Shown: positions 33,578 to 45,843 of the stretch, one piece after another
Position numbering within the stretch: position 1 is the first letter of the stretch
How the letters are laid out: every line of letters begins with the position of its first letter
Position numbers and translations under genes: made by a program
Source: Glycine soja
Taxonomy: Eukaryota; Streptophyta; Magnoliopsida; Fabales; Fabaceae
Length of the DNA: 64,000 bases
Assembly: GCF_004193775.1 (NCBI RefSeq)
Contig: NC_041021.1
Location: 22,536,632-22,600,631, forward strand
Reading direction: 5' to 3'
The notes under the pieces: model-generated
Told to the model about the DNA's origin: nothing
Databases searched by the model: none
The model's input: only the letters and a program-made list of their open reading frames with translations

Positions 33578-36384
33578 TCAAATTTTAAGCCTTGTAATCG
33601 ATTACCCACCTTGGTAATCGTTACCAGAGCCACCATCCCATATTACACAAAATTTCACAGCTGGCCAGCCACCACAAGCCTNNNNNNNNNNNNNNNNNNN
33701 NNNNNNNNNNNNNNNNNNNNNNNNNNNNNNNNNNNNNNNNNNNNNNNNNNNNNNNNNNNNNNNNNNNNNNNNNNNNNNNNNNNNNNNNNNNNNNNNNNNN
33801 NNNNNNNNNNNNNNNNNNNNNNNNNNNNNNNNNNNNNNNNNNNNNNNNNNNNNNNNNNNNNNNNNNNNNNNNNNNNNNNNNNNNNNNNNNNNNNNNNNNN
33901 NNNNNNNNNNNNNNNNNNNNNNNNNNNNNNNNNNNNNNNNNNNNNNNNNNNNNNNNNNNNNNNNNNNNNNNNNNNNNNNNNNNNNNNNNNNNNNNNNNNN
34001 NNNNNNNNNNNNNNNNNNNNNNNNNNNNNNNNNNNNNNNNNNNNNNNNNNNNNNNNNNNNNNNNNCTTGCTTTGTGGTCTTGTTTTCCTTTATCTGTTGA
34101 CTGCCAGGAGCTCGCCTGTTTAGGTACATCACAGGTTCTCACTGACCGACTATGCCCGGGTTGGGTCGGGATTGGTCAGCTTGGTTTTGGGCGATAGCAA
34201 ACCCCACCTGACGTCCCCAAGGTCTCCTGACCCCGCGACATATCTCCAGGTACCACTCTGTGGTCAACAATAAAAGCAGGAAGTTTCACCCTTCAACACT
34301 TCCTCATCTCAAGCTTGTAGAATTATGGGGTACCCATCACATGTGGTACTAGGTGGCGGTCGGGCGATGGTGCACAACAAGCTTTCCACATCCACAATGC
34401 GCGCATAAACCCACCATCCCTGTTGCCCACCTCCAACTGAGCTCACGTACTCCACGTAGCCCATATCCTCGTTTCTCTCAACACCGGGTCCCCATCAATC
34501 CTCTCAAGCTTCCACAACATCCAAGCAAAACAACATTCAAACAGCACAAGCTATCACAGCCAAGCAAAACAGAGCAAAGGCAGAAAACTCTGCTCAACAC
34601 ATCAACCAAAATCACAGCTTTTCTTACGTAAAGACCACAGTAACAATTCCTTCGATCCAATTCGTTAACCGTTGGATGGACTCCAAAATTTTACTGGAAG
34701 TCTATAGTGTATAAGCCTACATTTGGACCGTTGGGATCTACTAGCAAACATCCAAAACTCATTCTGCACTAGACTTTCCACAGCCAACCACACACAAGCA
34801 TTTTTCGGCACTTGTGCAAAATTCTGCTGCACAATTTCACAGCAAAAATTCTGCATAAGTGCAGATTTCGAAAATCACCCTTCCTCTCATCCAATCTTGC
34901 CCAAATCAAATCCTACAAGTCCCAAATCATGTATCAAACATGTCTAAACCAAAGCCAAGCTTCAAACCACAGCAACACAAAATCTAGGTGTCCAAAACCC
35001 CTCAATTCATTGGCTTTTCTAGGTTTGAAAGGTGGAATTTAGAATGAGGTAAATTTGGAGCAAACTCTCACCTCACACAAGTCTATAACATCAATCTAAA
35101 CTTGCTCAAACTGGATTTACACCTAAATTTCCACCGAATCAAAATTTGACTCCTCAACACCCAATTTTGCCCTAGAAATGGCTCTTGGTTCACTTTGGTC
35201 ATTTGTTTTTCTCTCTAGCTCAGCCTAACCTTTCTCACATGTCCTAAATGACTTTTGAAGCTAGTATTAACTCACTTTAACCTCCATTTACCACAGAATT
35301 CAGACTTAGCCTTCCAACTCTCAAAGTCTCACTCTTTTTCCACTCATAACATCACATTCTCACTTTCTAACCCTAGGTTAGTTCTACCCTTTGTCTCTAA
35401 CAGATTTCTATCAGCAATTTCAGCATATAAACATCACAAACATCATCACAAAAACCCTAAAACAGAATGGGTATGTCTAATTCACCCCAACATGGCATTT
35501 CAACAAGCTTTCAACAAATGCCTTCACAAATAATCATCACACAGCAGAAAACTAACAAAACCACCCATCATATCTCCCAAAACCCCATACCCACGAAATT
35601 TAAGAGAGAAAGAAGTCCACCCAAACCTGAAATTTCGAAGTCCCACTCGTAGCCACGCACTTCACGACTCCAAAAATGCTCTCCTTTCACGATTTGGGGC
35701 AGAAATGGTGGCCAAAGGTTGAAGCTTTGCTTGAAGCTTCAATGGAGAATGAAGAAGAAGAAAGCTACGTGAGAGAGGGAGAGAAAAGGCTTCTGAATTT
35801 CTGCTTTGGCTGAGTGAGGAGAGAGAAAAGCTTTTTGGTTTTAAATAAAAAGGGTTTTTCCCTTTTTTTTTCCATTATTTTATTCAAGCTCTGCCACATG
35901 TCCCTATTTGATTGGAGCAAAAAGGGCCCACTTTCTCTTTTTGACTGTGACCCATACTCAGTCACAAAAGTGAGAAAAATATGACCTTTGAAACGCTACA
36001 ATCCTGCCTCGGTTTGCGTGCCGTTTCTCTGATTCCAGTTTCTCGCATTTCTCTGCGTCCGTCGGGGCCAGTTTTCGAAAGCAAGCAATATATATATCAA
36101 AACGCTCAGAATAAAACCCCGAGCGTGGTTCAGAGGTTGGTTTCGTCAAATTCCAAGTTGCACGCAAAACGATGATTTTTAAACTAATTAATTAAGAATT
36201 AACCCATAACCTCTCAGTTATGGATTTCTCTTCCTTAATTAGTCCAACCCGCGTATCTTGCCCCCCACTATTCCTACTTCTACCAAGAACATATAGGCAT
36301 AGACACTGAATAATACTTATATATATAATCATTCAAAATACATCGTTTCCAAAAATTCCGGGTAGAAATTTCCAGGATGTTACA
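33578..36384 (-). repeat. 3' LTR of chromovirus copy B, truncated, with assembly gap
   Basis: Aligns with 8536-10968. Several one-base losses relative to copy A cluster near the gap (33590-33670 and 34085-34460), suggesting lower-quality sequence. It shares LTR variants with the 3' LTR of copy A, not with copy A's 5' LTR. Confidence 0.9.
33682..34065. other. Assembly gap, 384 N
   Basis: Unresolved bases. The sequence before (..caagcct) and after (cttgctttg..) is contiguous in the other LTR copies apart from one base. Confidence 0.99.
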
Positions 36385-36387
36385 ATA

Positions 36388-36403
36388 CTCCCACCCTTTT
36401 AGG
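36388..36403 (-). other. Polypurine tract of chromovirus copy B
   Basis: Same purine run as copy A, next to the 3' LTR end at 36384. Confidence 0.78.
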
Positions 36404-36423
36404 AATTTCGTCCCCGAAATTAA

Positions 36424-39400
36424 CTACTCTATGAACAAACTTGGGTACAATTCTCTCATCCTATCCTCCAACTCCCATGTAGAATCACCCTCATCGGTTC
36501 CCCACTGCACCTTCACCAACGCGATCTCCTTTCCTCTCAACGACTTCGTCCTTCGGTCAGTGATCTCCTGAGGTTGTGCTCTATAGGTGAGGTTATCCTT
36601 CACCTGTACCTCGTCCACTGCAAGTATATGTGATGGATCTGGGTTGTACCGTCTCAGTTGAGAGACATGGAACACAGGATGCAAATTCGATAAACTCGGA
36701 GGTAAGGCGATATGATAAGCTACAGGCCCAATCTTCTTCAAAATCTGATATGGACCTAGATACTTGGGTGTCAACTTCCTAGCTTTAAGAGCTCTTCCGA
36801 CTCCGGTTACGGGAGAAACCTTCAAAAACACATGTTCTCCTTCCTGAAAATATAGTGGTTTCCTCCTTCTATCATAGTAGCTCTTCTGCCTATCCTGAGA
36901 TGCTTTTATCTTCTCTCGAATCAACCTCACTTGTTCATTAATCTGTTGTAGCATTTCAGGTCCAAGAAGTACTGCTTCTCCATCATCATACCAACAAATA
37001 GGAGTTTTGCACTTTCGTCCATATAAAGCTTCAAAAGGAGCCATACCAATACTGGCTTGGTAACTATTGTTGTAAGTAAACTCAATCAATGGCAAACAAT
37101 CCATCCAGCTACCTTGTTGCTCTATAATACACGCCCGAAGCAGATCCTCTAGAGTCTGAATGGTTCGTTCAGTCTGACCATCTGTTTGAGGATGATAAGC
37201 TGAACTAAGCTTCAGCTTTGTCCCCAAGGCTTCATGTAGACTCGTCCAAAATCGCGAAGTGAACCTCGGATCCCTGTCAGATACAATACTAGAAGGAATT
37301 CCATGCAACCTTACTACTTCCTTGATGTACAACTCCACTAGTTTCTCCATTCTATACTTCATATTCACTGGGATAAAATGAGCAGATTTGGTGAGTCGAT
37401 CAACTATGACCCACACAGCATCATGTCCACGACTAGTCTTGGGCAAACTAGATACAAAATCCATAGATATGCTCTCCCATTTCCATTCTGGAATCTCCAA
37501 TGGCTTCAATTCTCCCGATGGTCGCTGGTGTTCAGCCTTAGCCTTTTGACATGTCAAACATCTTGCTACATATTCAGCTACATCTTTCTTCATGCCATGC
37601 CACCAAAAACTTCTCTTCAAATCTTGGTACATCTTAGTCATTCCTGGATGGAAACTAAGACGACTTTTATGTGCTTCCTCCAAAATCTTAACTTTCAAAT
37701 CATCTAGAGATGGCACACATATCCTCCCCTTGAATCTAATTAACCCGGTTGTGTCCTTCTCAAACTCCACATCCTTATCCTCCATTATATCTAACACCTT
37801 GCCTTGCAAAAATGGGTCATCCCCTTGAGCCTCGCGTATGTGATCTACGAATTCATTGGTGATCTGCAATGCTCCCACAAATAAGCTCTTGGGTCGCACC
37901 TCAATTGCTAGATTCATATCTCGGAACTCCTCTATCAATCTCTGCTCCAAACTCATCATAGTCGCAACATGTAAAGATTTCCGGCTTAGCGCATCGGCTA
38001 CTACATTAGCCTTTCCTGGATGGTAGGAAAGTCCAAAATCATAATCCTTGAGGAACTCCATCCATCTTCGTTGTCTCATATTGAGTTCCTTCTGATCGAA
38101 CAAGTATTTGAGACTCTTGTGATCACTGAAAACTTCAAACGAGTACCGTACAAATAATGCCTCCAAATCTTTAAGGCAAAGACCACCGCTGCTAGTTCCA
38201 AGTCATGAGTCGGATAGTTAACTTCATGAGGACGTAATTGACGTGAAGCATACGCCACTACTCTTCCCTCTTGCATCAACACACACCCCAAGCCTTGCCC
38301 GCTTGCATCGCAATACACTTCAAATGTTCTCTTAGGGTCGGGCAAAATTAACACTGCAGCTGTCGTCAACCGCCTCTTCAACTCTTGGAAACTTTGCTCA
38401 CACTTCTCATTCCAAACAAACTTCTCATTCTTACGAGTCAACTTAGTTAGGGGCAATGCCAATTTAGAAAATCCCTCAATGAACTTTCTATAATAGCCTG
38501 CCAACCCCAAGAAGCTTCGAACCTCCGTTGGAGTTGTCGGTTGTTGCCACTCCATAACCGACTCCACCTTGTTCGGATCCACCGCAACCCCGTCCTTAGA
38601 AATCACGTGCCCTAAGAACTGCACTTTCTCCAACCAAAAGTCACATTTCGACAGTTTGGCGAACAACTTCCTATCCCTCAGAATATGCAACACAATCCTC
38701 AAGTGCTTCTCATGCTCCTCCTTATTCCTCGAATACACTAGGATATCATCAATGAACACAACCACGAACTGATCCAAGTAATCATGGAATATACGATTCA
38801 TATAATCCATGAAAATAGCCGGAGCATTAGTCACTCCAAATGGCATGACTAAATACTCGTAGTGCCCATACCGAGTCCGAAATGCAGTCTTTGGGATATC
38901 TTCCTTCTTAACTCGGATTTGATGATACCCCGATCGCAGATCGATGTTCGAAAATACCGTCGCTCCCCTCAATTGGTCAATCAGATCATCTATCCTTGGT
39001 AGAGGATATTTGTTCTTGATAGTGACCTTGTTTAACTGCCGGTAGTCTACACACATCCTCATACTTCCATCCTTCTTTTTAACCAACAAGACCGGCGCTC
39101 CCCACGGTGATGCGCTTGGACGAACAAATTGTTTGCTCAAAAGATCCTGTACTTGTACCTTCACCTCTGCTAGTTCTACCGGAGACATTCTATAAGGCGC
39201 AATCGACACTGGATTCGCCCCAGGCACCAAGTCAATAATGAATTCCACTTCTCTCTCAGGTGGCAATTCACAAATATCATCAGGAAAAACTTCCGGAAAT
39301 TCCGACACCACCGGTATACTATTAACTTCAGCGTCCTCTTCCACATACATAGAGAACAACACCATGTAAGTTTGAACATCCTCCGTTCCTTCGTTGGCTG

Positions 39401-40829
39401 CATCCTCTTTCAAAGATTCACTTGGAACTACATCTCCACCAAACACTAGCATCTTCTCCTTACAGTCTAGAAAGATATGGTTAGTAGATAACCAATCCAT
39501 CCCCAAGATCACATCTAGATGAGCTAAAGGTAGGCAAATCAAATCCGCCATAAAAGATCGACCCTCAACAATTATGGAACACTTCAAACACACCCGAGAG
39601 GTGGTTACAGGCTCGCTCGTCGGAGTAGACACCACCATATCATATGGTAACTCCGTCGCACATAACCCCAACCTCTCCACACATGCATGAGATATGAAAG
39701 AATGCGTGGCACCTGAATCATAAAGTACATCTAGTAGTTTATCAGCAATCAAACACTTACCCCGTATCAAATCGTCGGAGGCAGCTGCTTCTGATCCACT
39801 CATAGCAAATACCCGAGAGGGTACTTTTGGTCTTCCACCACTAGTGTTGTTGTTGCTAACATTACCGCTCCTTGTGGAATTAGTGGGTCCACGATTGACG
39901 GTGTTGGAATTGGCTGTTACCGTCGGTCTCCCGGTCACCCTACATTCTCGAGCATAATGGCCCACCTTGCCACACACATAACAACGGTTCTCCTGTGTCT
40001 GCTGGAGCTGTGGGCAATTCCTCTTAATATGCGGTCCTCCACACTGAAAGCATTGTACCCCAGTCCCCCTTGACTGGCTCATGTTGGATGTAGCCATGGG
40101 CTGCTTCCCCTTGTTGCTAGCATACGGCTTCATCCTCTTGTTACCATTTCCTCTAAAAGGATGGTTTCTCTGAGGTCCTCCAACACCTCTAGCTTGCCTC
40201 TCCTTCATCTTATCTTCAAAAATCCTGCACTTTGTCACCAACTGATTAAAATCCGTAATCTGCATATAACTAACCGCTTGTTGGATCTCCAACCGAAGCC
40301 CATTCTCAAACTGAGCACATAAATCTTCCTCATTCCGAGCATCTTGGTATTGAGGCCAATACTGCAGAAGCTCATTAAACTTAGCCGTGTACTCCCCAAC
40401 AGACATGTTTCCTTGCTTCAGATCCAGAAATTCCCTCGCCTTTCTCTTCCTGAGATCTCGTGGAAAGTAATTCTCCAGGAATTTGTCCTTGAAGGCATTC
40501 CAAGGAATCACGCCTCCAGGTGCAACAAATGAAGGCTTCACGAACTTCCACCAATTCTCGGCCTCCCCTTGGAGCATAAATGTTGCATAAAGGACCTTAT
40601 GCTCCTCAAGGCAACCCATCGCCTCGAAAATCTTTTCCGTCTCAGCTAACCACAACCTAGCACCTTCCGGATCATAGTCTCCACTGAACTTTGGCGGGTG
40701 GTTCTTACGGAAAGCCATGAGTCCCCGATACTCCGCCGGTTCCACATCACGTTCCTGCACTAGAGTTTCCAGCACAGCGGTGATGCGGTCAAGGACATCA
40801 CGGTTCTGATCCCTACCACGTCCTGCCAT
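36424..40829 (-). pseudogene. gag-pol: Chromovirus gag-pol polyprotein, copy B, one frameshift
   Basis: Opens at ATG 40829 ([15 protein letters not shown]). Domain order is as in copy A, with all key motifs present: two zinc knuckles, DSGATHS protease, FIDD reverse transcriptase, RNase H, HHCC/DDE integrase and the chromodomain-like end. The two copy A stops are absent. The only break I see is a one-base deletion in an A run near 38137-38139, inside RNase H shortly after YLYGTR. It shifts the frame to a stop at 38076 and leaves the integrase half (from ~38166) in another frame. In copy A the same run has one more A. Since sequence quality is doubtful near the copy's left end, the deletion should be verified. 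Confidence 0.94.
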
Positions 40830-41103
40830 ACCTATCCTGTAGGGAAACTATTAGCACCCAAGAAATCCTAAAGAGAGAGTGTACCACACAGGCTATGACA
40901 GTTATAACAACATCCTTCTCTTTATACATACTTATACACACAACAATCCTATGAATCAGTCACACATCCATGCTCAAGACAATAAGGCAGAAATACACAC
41001 AATGTGTGACTTAACGTCACTCCCCGAAACCTACTCCCAAGTTTCAGAGAAACACAACATTCACACAGCAAGACCATAACAGGTTCACTAGAATCCAACT
41101 TTT

Positions 41104-41115
41104 GCTCTGATACCA
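41104..41115 (-). other. Primer binding site, copy B
   Basis: TGGTATCAGAGC on the minus strand, identical to copy A. Confidence 0.9.
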
Positions 41116-41697
41116 CCATTTGTGGCGTCCCTAAATTAATGACTGGTTTAATAGAAATAATTTAAATAACAAAAACCATGGTAAATTTTTTTTTTCTTCT
41201 TTTTCTTTTTCATTTCTTTCTCTTTTCACCATAACTAGGGTTAGAAGGAAAATCCTCACTATAAAGTCCTGAATGGCCAGTTCACAACTCTATTCGGAGT
41301 CATTTCTTTCTTACCGCTCATAATTCTCTAAATTATTTTGCTGTTTCAAAAGGAAGAATGTACCAGCCATTACTTTAGGTCGTCACATGAAAATAAGAGA
41401 ATAAAATACGGTCGATAAACTCTTTTACAAATAAAGTTGCTAATGCTTTCTTTTCAAATAACGAGATCGATTATAAATGCATATATCATTTAAAGCTGTC
41501 CAAAATATGAGAGTTTTACAAAATACAGTGTCATCCAGAGCAAAGGTGTCCATAGCGGTGGCTTCAGCCACATGTATACAATCATCAAATGCCTATACAT
41601 CAGGTCTACCCATACAAAAACAAAAGAGTAAACCTAACAGTTAGTCCTAGATACACCCACCCTCAAAATATACAAAACGAATCCAAAAAGTTGTCCA

Positions 41698-42132
41698 CTA
41701 GGATGAAGAGCCTCCGCTGATCGCCATCTCCCTCGGGCCACTATCCTCCGTAGAGTCTGCCTCAGATGCCGACATGACTTCCTCGGGAGAATCCACCTCG
41801 AGAAGTGGATCCTCATCACCCTCTAGAAAGTCAAGGGCATCCACAGCAGGCTCAGGAGGTAGCTCCTCCAGGTCCTCCTCAGGGTCTTCCTCGGATGACG
41901 TTACCTCGATCACTTGAACGGGCTCCACTAGACGATATGGTGTAGGTGTGGGTAGTATCCACTCCACCGTGCGCTGAAGCGTCCGTGCAGGTTCATCTGG
42001 ATGCACCAAAGAAGTAGCCGTGAATCGAATGGTGCCCCGAAATCGGCACCTCGTGTTGCCTTCGAGGGTCTCCCAAGCTCCCTCTAGGCACTCCATCTCT
42101 ACTCGATCACGGATTAGCTGCGCCGCCATCAC
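41698..42132 (-). CDS. 144-residue acidic LTR ORF, copy B
   Basis: Same frame and length as 7705-8139 with one residue difference seen (Thr to Ala at about residue 19). Unknown function; acidic C-terminal half. Its preservation here mainly reflects recent common origin with copy A. Confidence 0.4.
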   Translation of the reverse strand: MMAAQLIRDRVEMECLEGAWETLEGNTRCRFRGTIRFTATSLVHPDEPARTLQRTVEWILPTPTPYRLVEPVQVIEVTSSEEDPEEDLEELPPEPAVDALDFLEGDEDPLLEVDSPEEVMSASEADSTEDSGPREMAISGGSSS

Positions 42133-42254
42133 GATCTACAAGAAAGAAGAGAAAGGGGTAGACTCTTTCACAAGAATCTAACTACGCTGCACACAATGCA
42201 TCTCATAACCACTACATGACGTTAAAAGGAGTATCTTGAGGCTTTTCATCTCTG

Positions 42255-42574
42255 GTAATCGATTACACAACCTTGGTAATCGATTACCAGAGGCTAAACT
42301 TGAATTACACAACCTCAGGACATGAAATATGCAATAATACACTGTGTAATCGATTACACATGCCTGGTAATCGATTACCAGTGACCCATTCCTCTGTGTA
42401 ATCGATTACACAGGCTGGTAATCGATTACCAGAGGCTCCCTAAGTTTCCTGACTTCGTTTTCAAGCCTGGTAATCGATTACACCCCTTGGTAATCGATTA
42501 CCAGAGACCATCTTAGTCTCCTGTCCTCAATTTTAAGCCTTGTAATCGATTACCCACCCTTGGTAATCGATTAC
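42255..42574. repeat. ATCGAT palindrome cluster, copy B
   Basis: Ten GTAATCGATTAC cores in five close pairs, same layout as 8262-8581. Confidence 0.9.
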
Positions 42575-42994
42575 CAGAGGCCACCATCCACATATTACAC
42601 AAAATTCACAGCTGGCCAGCCACCACAAGCCTCCTTGCTTTGTGGTCTTGTTTTCCTTTTATCTGTTGACTGCCAGGAGCTCGCCTGTTTAGGTACATCA
42701 CAGGTTCTCACTGACCGACTATGCCCGGGTTGGGTCGGGATTGGTCAAGCTTGGTTTTGGGCAATAGCACCCCACCTGACGTCCCCAAGGTCTCCTGACC
42801 CCCGCGACATATCTCTAGGTACCACTCTGTGGTCAACAATAAAAGTAGGAAGTTTCACCCTTCAACACTTCCTCATCTCAAGCTTGTAGAATTATGGGGT
42901 ACCCATCACATGTGGTACTAGGTGGCGGTCGGGCGATGGTGCACAACAAGCTTTCCACATCCACAATGCACGCATAAACCCACCATCCCCTGTT

Positions 42995-43174
42995 GGTCCT
43001 TTTGTTGTTACTAATGTTTTTCCTTATGGTACAGTTGAGATCAAAAGCGACTCCACAAACAAGAGCTTCAAGGTCAACGGACATCGACTTAAGCCATTCC
43101 TCACGAACCCTTCTTTAGTGGACGTAGTGGTGGAAGAGACTTCCTTACTCCACCCTACTCTTCCTCCACCATGA
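42995..43174 (+). pseudogene. pol: C-terminal end of Athila-type integrase (fragment)
   Basis: 60 codons in frame ending at TGA 43172-43174, with [16 protein letters not shown] and VNGHRLKPF, the characteristic Athila/Calypso integrase C-terminus. Everything upstream is missing: the fragment starts exactly at the junction with the chromovirus B LTR. Its reading frame is open to the normal stop. Confidence 0.85.
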
Positions 43175-44046
43175 CTTAGGGAGTTTTTCTTTTCCTATCT
43201 CCTTCTTTGCTTTTATTACAGTTGTCCGATTCTCTTTGATGATTTAATTGTTTTTAATCTTTTAATTGTGCTACATTGAGGACAATGTGTTGTTTAAGTA
43301 TGGGGGGGGGGGGAGTGTTCTTTGGTTTTGCTAGTTTTGTTGGTTTTGTTAATTTGTTATTTGTGTTAATTTGTTAATGTTGTTAGTTTCGTCGGATTTT
43401 CAGTTTAATATTTTGGGTCAATTTTGTGTGCACGTACGACTTTGCATGTTTTTCTTTGAATTATAGGATATGTTCAAGAAATGGGTAATTGTTTTGAAAA
43501 TAAAAGTTCTTGACATTTTGTGACTTGAAATCCTTGATTCTTCTCTACATGTCATGATAGTTTTGAAAGCTCAATTTGAAAGTGATGATTTTACCTTTGT
43601 GAGAATTTGAGCCATCCATCATTATAATCATTTGGTGTGTTTTGCCCCATTGATTGCTTGCACAATAGCCTTGGCCTGATTCTTGTTGATGCGTCCTAAT
43701 TCACATGCATATTTGGAAATGATTAAGGCAATTTTGTTCTTATAAGCTTCTAGCCAAATGGACTTACCTTGAATTAATTCCTTTGATAGCCCTTTTGAGC
43801 CTTGTTTCCCTTTCATTGTTTTGAAGCTCACTACAAGCCTTAAGTTAAAAACCATGATATTACCATATCCTTAAGGAATTTTGGAGCTTTGGAATTGTTT
43901 TGGGAATAAGTGTGGGGGGTTTTTGTTTCATTGGACAACTTGTTTTGTTGACTATGCTTCATGATGTATTTTGGGCCATACTTGATGTACATTGTATATT
44001 GGTTAAATGTTGGACATGCTGAATGAAATGTTGTTTCTCAAAGGCA

Positions 44047-44079
<33 letters not shown>

Positions 44080-44680
44080 GCAATAAAGTTGAGTGAATAA
44101 GATCTTAAATGGCACAAGAATGATGAAACTCTTGGTTCTACTCTTCATGTTTAATTTTTATCTTTACTTCTTTTTATTTTCTTATTTTTTTTAATATGCA
44201 CTTATTCCCCTTTGCTCCTCTATTCCTTTGGGATTTAGCCACTTATTCCATATTTCTCCATACCTTGTCCCTGGCCCCATTACAACCTTAAAAGACCTTT
44301 TGATCCTCATGTGCTTGTGTTTATGGTTGATTGTCAATTTTAGAATCTTGCCAAGTTTATGTGGTGTTTGCTTTCATGGGTGCTTTGAGGGTAAATAGTA
44401 GCCTAGACACTTGAGAGATAGAGTGTATATCTTGTGAGGCTTTATCACTTTTCATTCTTGAGCTGATTAACTATTTTGCCATGATTGGGTTGCTTGGATG
44501 ATTTTCATGAATGTCTTGACTTTTTGGATCTCCTTATGTTAGATGTTACCCATTCCTTTTATTCCTTGATGTTCATTGAGAAATATGTGAATGTTTTTGT
44601 TTGTCTCCCTCTGATATCCTTGGATTTTGTTCTTTGTTTCATTTTGCCCAGGAGTGCAAAAGGCTAAGTATGGGGGGTTT
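43175..44680 (+). other. Athila-type 3' internal region
   Basis: Noncoding in any convincing way. It has the lineage's typical segments 'attgaggacaatgtg ... agtatgggg' (43275-43312, with a run of 10 G) and a 27 bp A run (44046-44072). It ends in the polypurine tract gtatggggggt just before the LTR. Confidence 0.75.
44046..44072. repeat. Poly(A) tract, 27 bp
   Basis: Uninterrupted A run inside the Athila-type 3' region; a plain mononucleotide repeat. Confidence 0.95.
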
Positions 44681-45843
44681 TGATGTGCCATCATTTTCTT
44701 CTATTTTCTAAACCCTTTTTGCACCATTTTAATTATTGATTGGTCTTAATTGTCAATTAATTAGGCAGTTTTATTATTTGGGCCCATTCAGCTAATTTGA
44801 TGTTTTTAATCTAATTTCAGGAATTAATGAAGCATTGGGCTTGAATCTAGCATTGGGCTTGAATCTAGAATTGGGCTTGGACTTGAAGAGGGCAGACTAA
44901 TTTATTCTATAAAATTAGATCTTATCTTATCTAGATATTATTTAGATTTGATCTCATCTAGATATTATTTCATCTAGATCTTATCTTATCTTATCTTATC
45001 TAGATTTGATTTGATTTTACTTATGGGCTTGGATTTAAAACATATTTGTAAGCTTTGGGGCTGAAAAAAAAACTATATAACAGCACCAAGGTTCTAGTTT
45101 AGACGCCCCCCCCCCTCTCTCCCTCGCGGGAGACTCTCTCTCTCTCTCCTCTCTCTCTTCTATTTTTCGTTTTTAGTTTTAGTCTCTCTTCTCTTTCTCT
45201 TTTATTTTCGTTTTTTTTCAATTCCAGTTCAGACTTTTAGTTTTATCAATAAAATTTCATTCTCTATTTGATTAATGGAAGGCTAAGTCCGTAGCGTTGT
45301 TTTCCCTTGAGGATCAAGCACAGTTCTCTTTGAGGTTCTATTATTACTGTTAAATTCTGTTTAGTTTTTCCTCTTCACTAATTACTTTGAATTTGTTGCT
45401 TTTAATTTATGCATGCTTAGTGCTTGATTAATTGTCTCTGCGCTTAATTTACGATCATGCTTAATGATCGTTTATGAGTAATTGGTGTATGTGATGCTTA
45501 ATCACATAATGAATGCCTTATGTTGAATTTCGCTTAGTAATTTAATTTAGGGTTGGATTAAGTGGTTAAACTGATAAAGGATAAACTCTCGTAACCTAGG
45601 ATAAGAGACTTGCTTGTGAATCAAGGGGAAGCAACGTGTTTTAATTCTGATATTTTCTAATTCACATATATTCGCTGTTTAATTTACAAAAGCAAACAAC
45701 CCCCCCCCCCCATCGTTACTGTTACTATTACTGCAAGTATATTATGAACATTTGGCTTGTCACTGCTCGTTGGGAAACGACCTAGGATCACTTCCTAGTT
45801 ACTGCATTTTCATGTTTATTTGATTCGGGTACGGCCTCGATCA
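44681..45843 (+). repeat. Athila-type 3' LTR (~1.16 kb)
   Basis: Begins TGATGTGCCATC directly after the polypurine tract and ends CGGCCTCGATCA. TATA-like ctatataac at 45072-45080, followed by C and CT runs (45104-45160). A tctagat/cttat tandem patch lies at 44930-45005. No second LTR of this element is present. Confidence 0.82.

Larger units (their letters stand above)
33578..42994 (-). mobile_element. Chromovirus copy B, both LTRs truncated outward
   Basis: Same family and orientation as copy A, and near-identical in the internal region (about twenty differences noticed in 4.7 kb). The left LTR begins at the position equivalent to 8536 of copy A and the right LTR stops at the equivalent of 9002, so neither outer end is present and no target duplication exists. 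The left border meets satellite through agagatctct; the right border meets an Athila pol fragment. Confidence 0.93.
41121..42994 (-). repeat. 5' LTR of chromovirus copy B, truncated
   Basis: Matches 7129-9002 of copy A, then breaks after ccatcccctgttg into Athila pol sequence. It lacks about half the LTR, including its outer terminus. Confidence 0.92.

Noticed and set aside
33602..34142. Open frames of ~170 codons on both strands across the gap
   Set aside because: They exist only because N is translated as unknown residues; the flanks are LTR sequence.
43628..43855. Minus-strand 75-codon frame in the Athila-type 3' region
   Set aside because: Lysine-rich, no motif, opposite to element sense; probably chance in AT-rich noncoding sequence.
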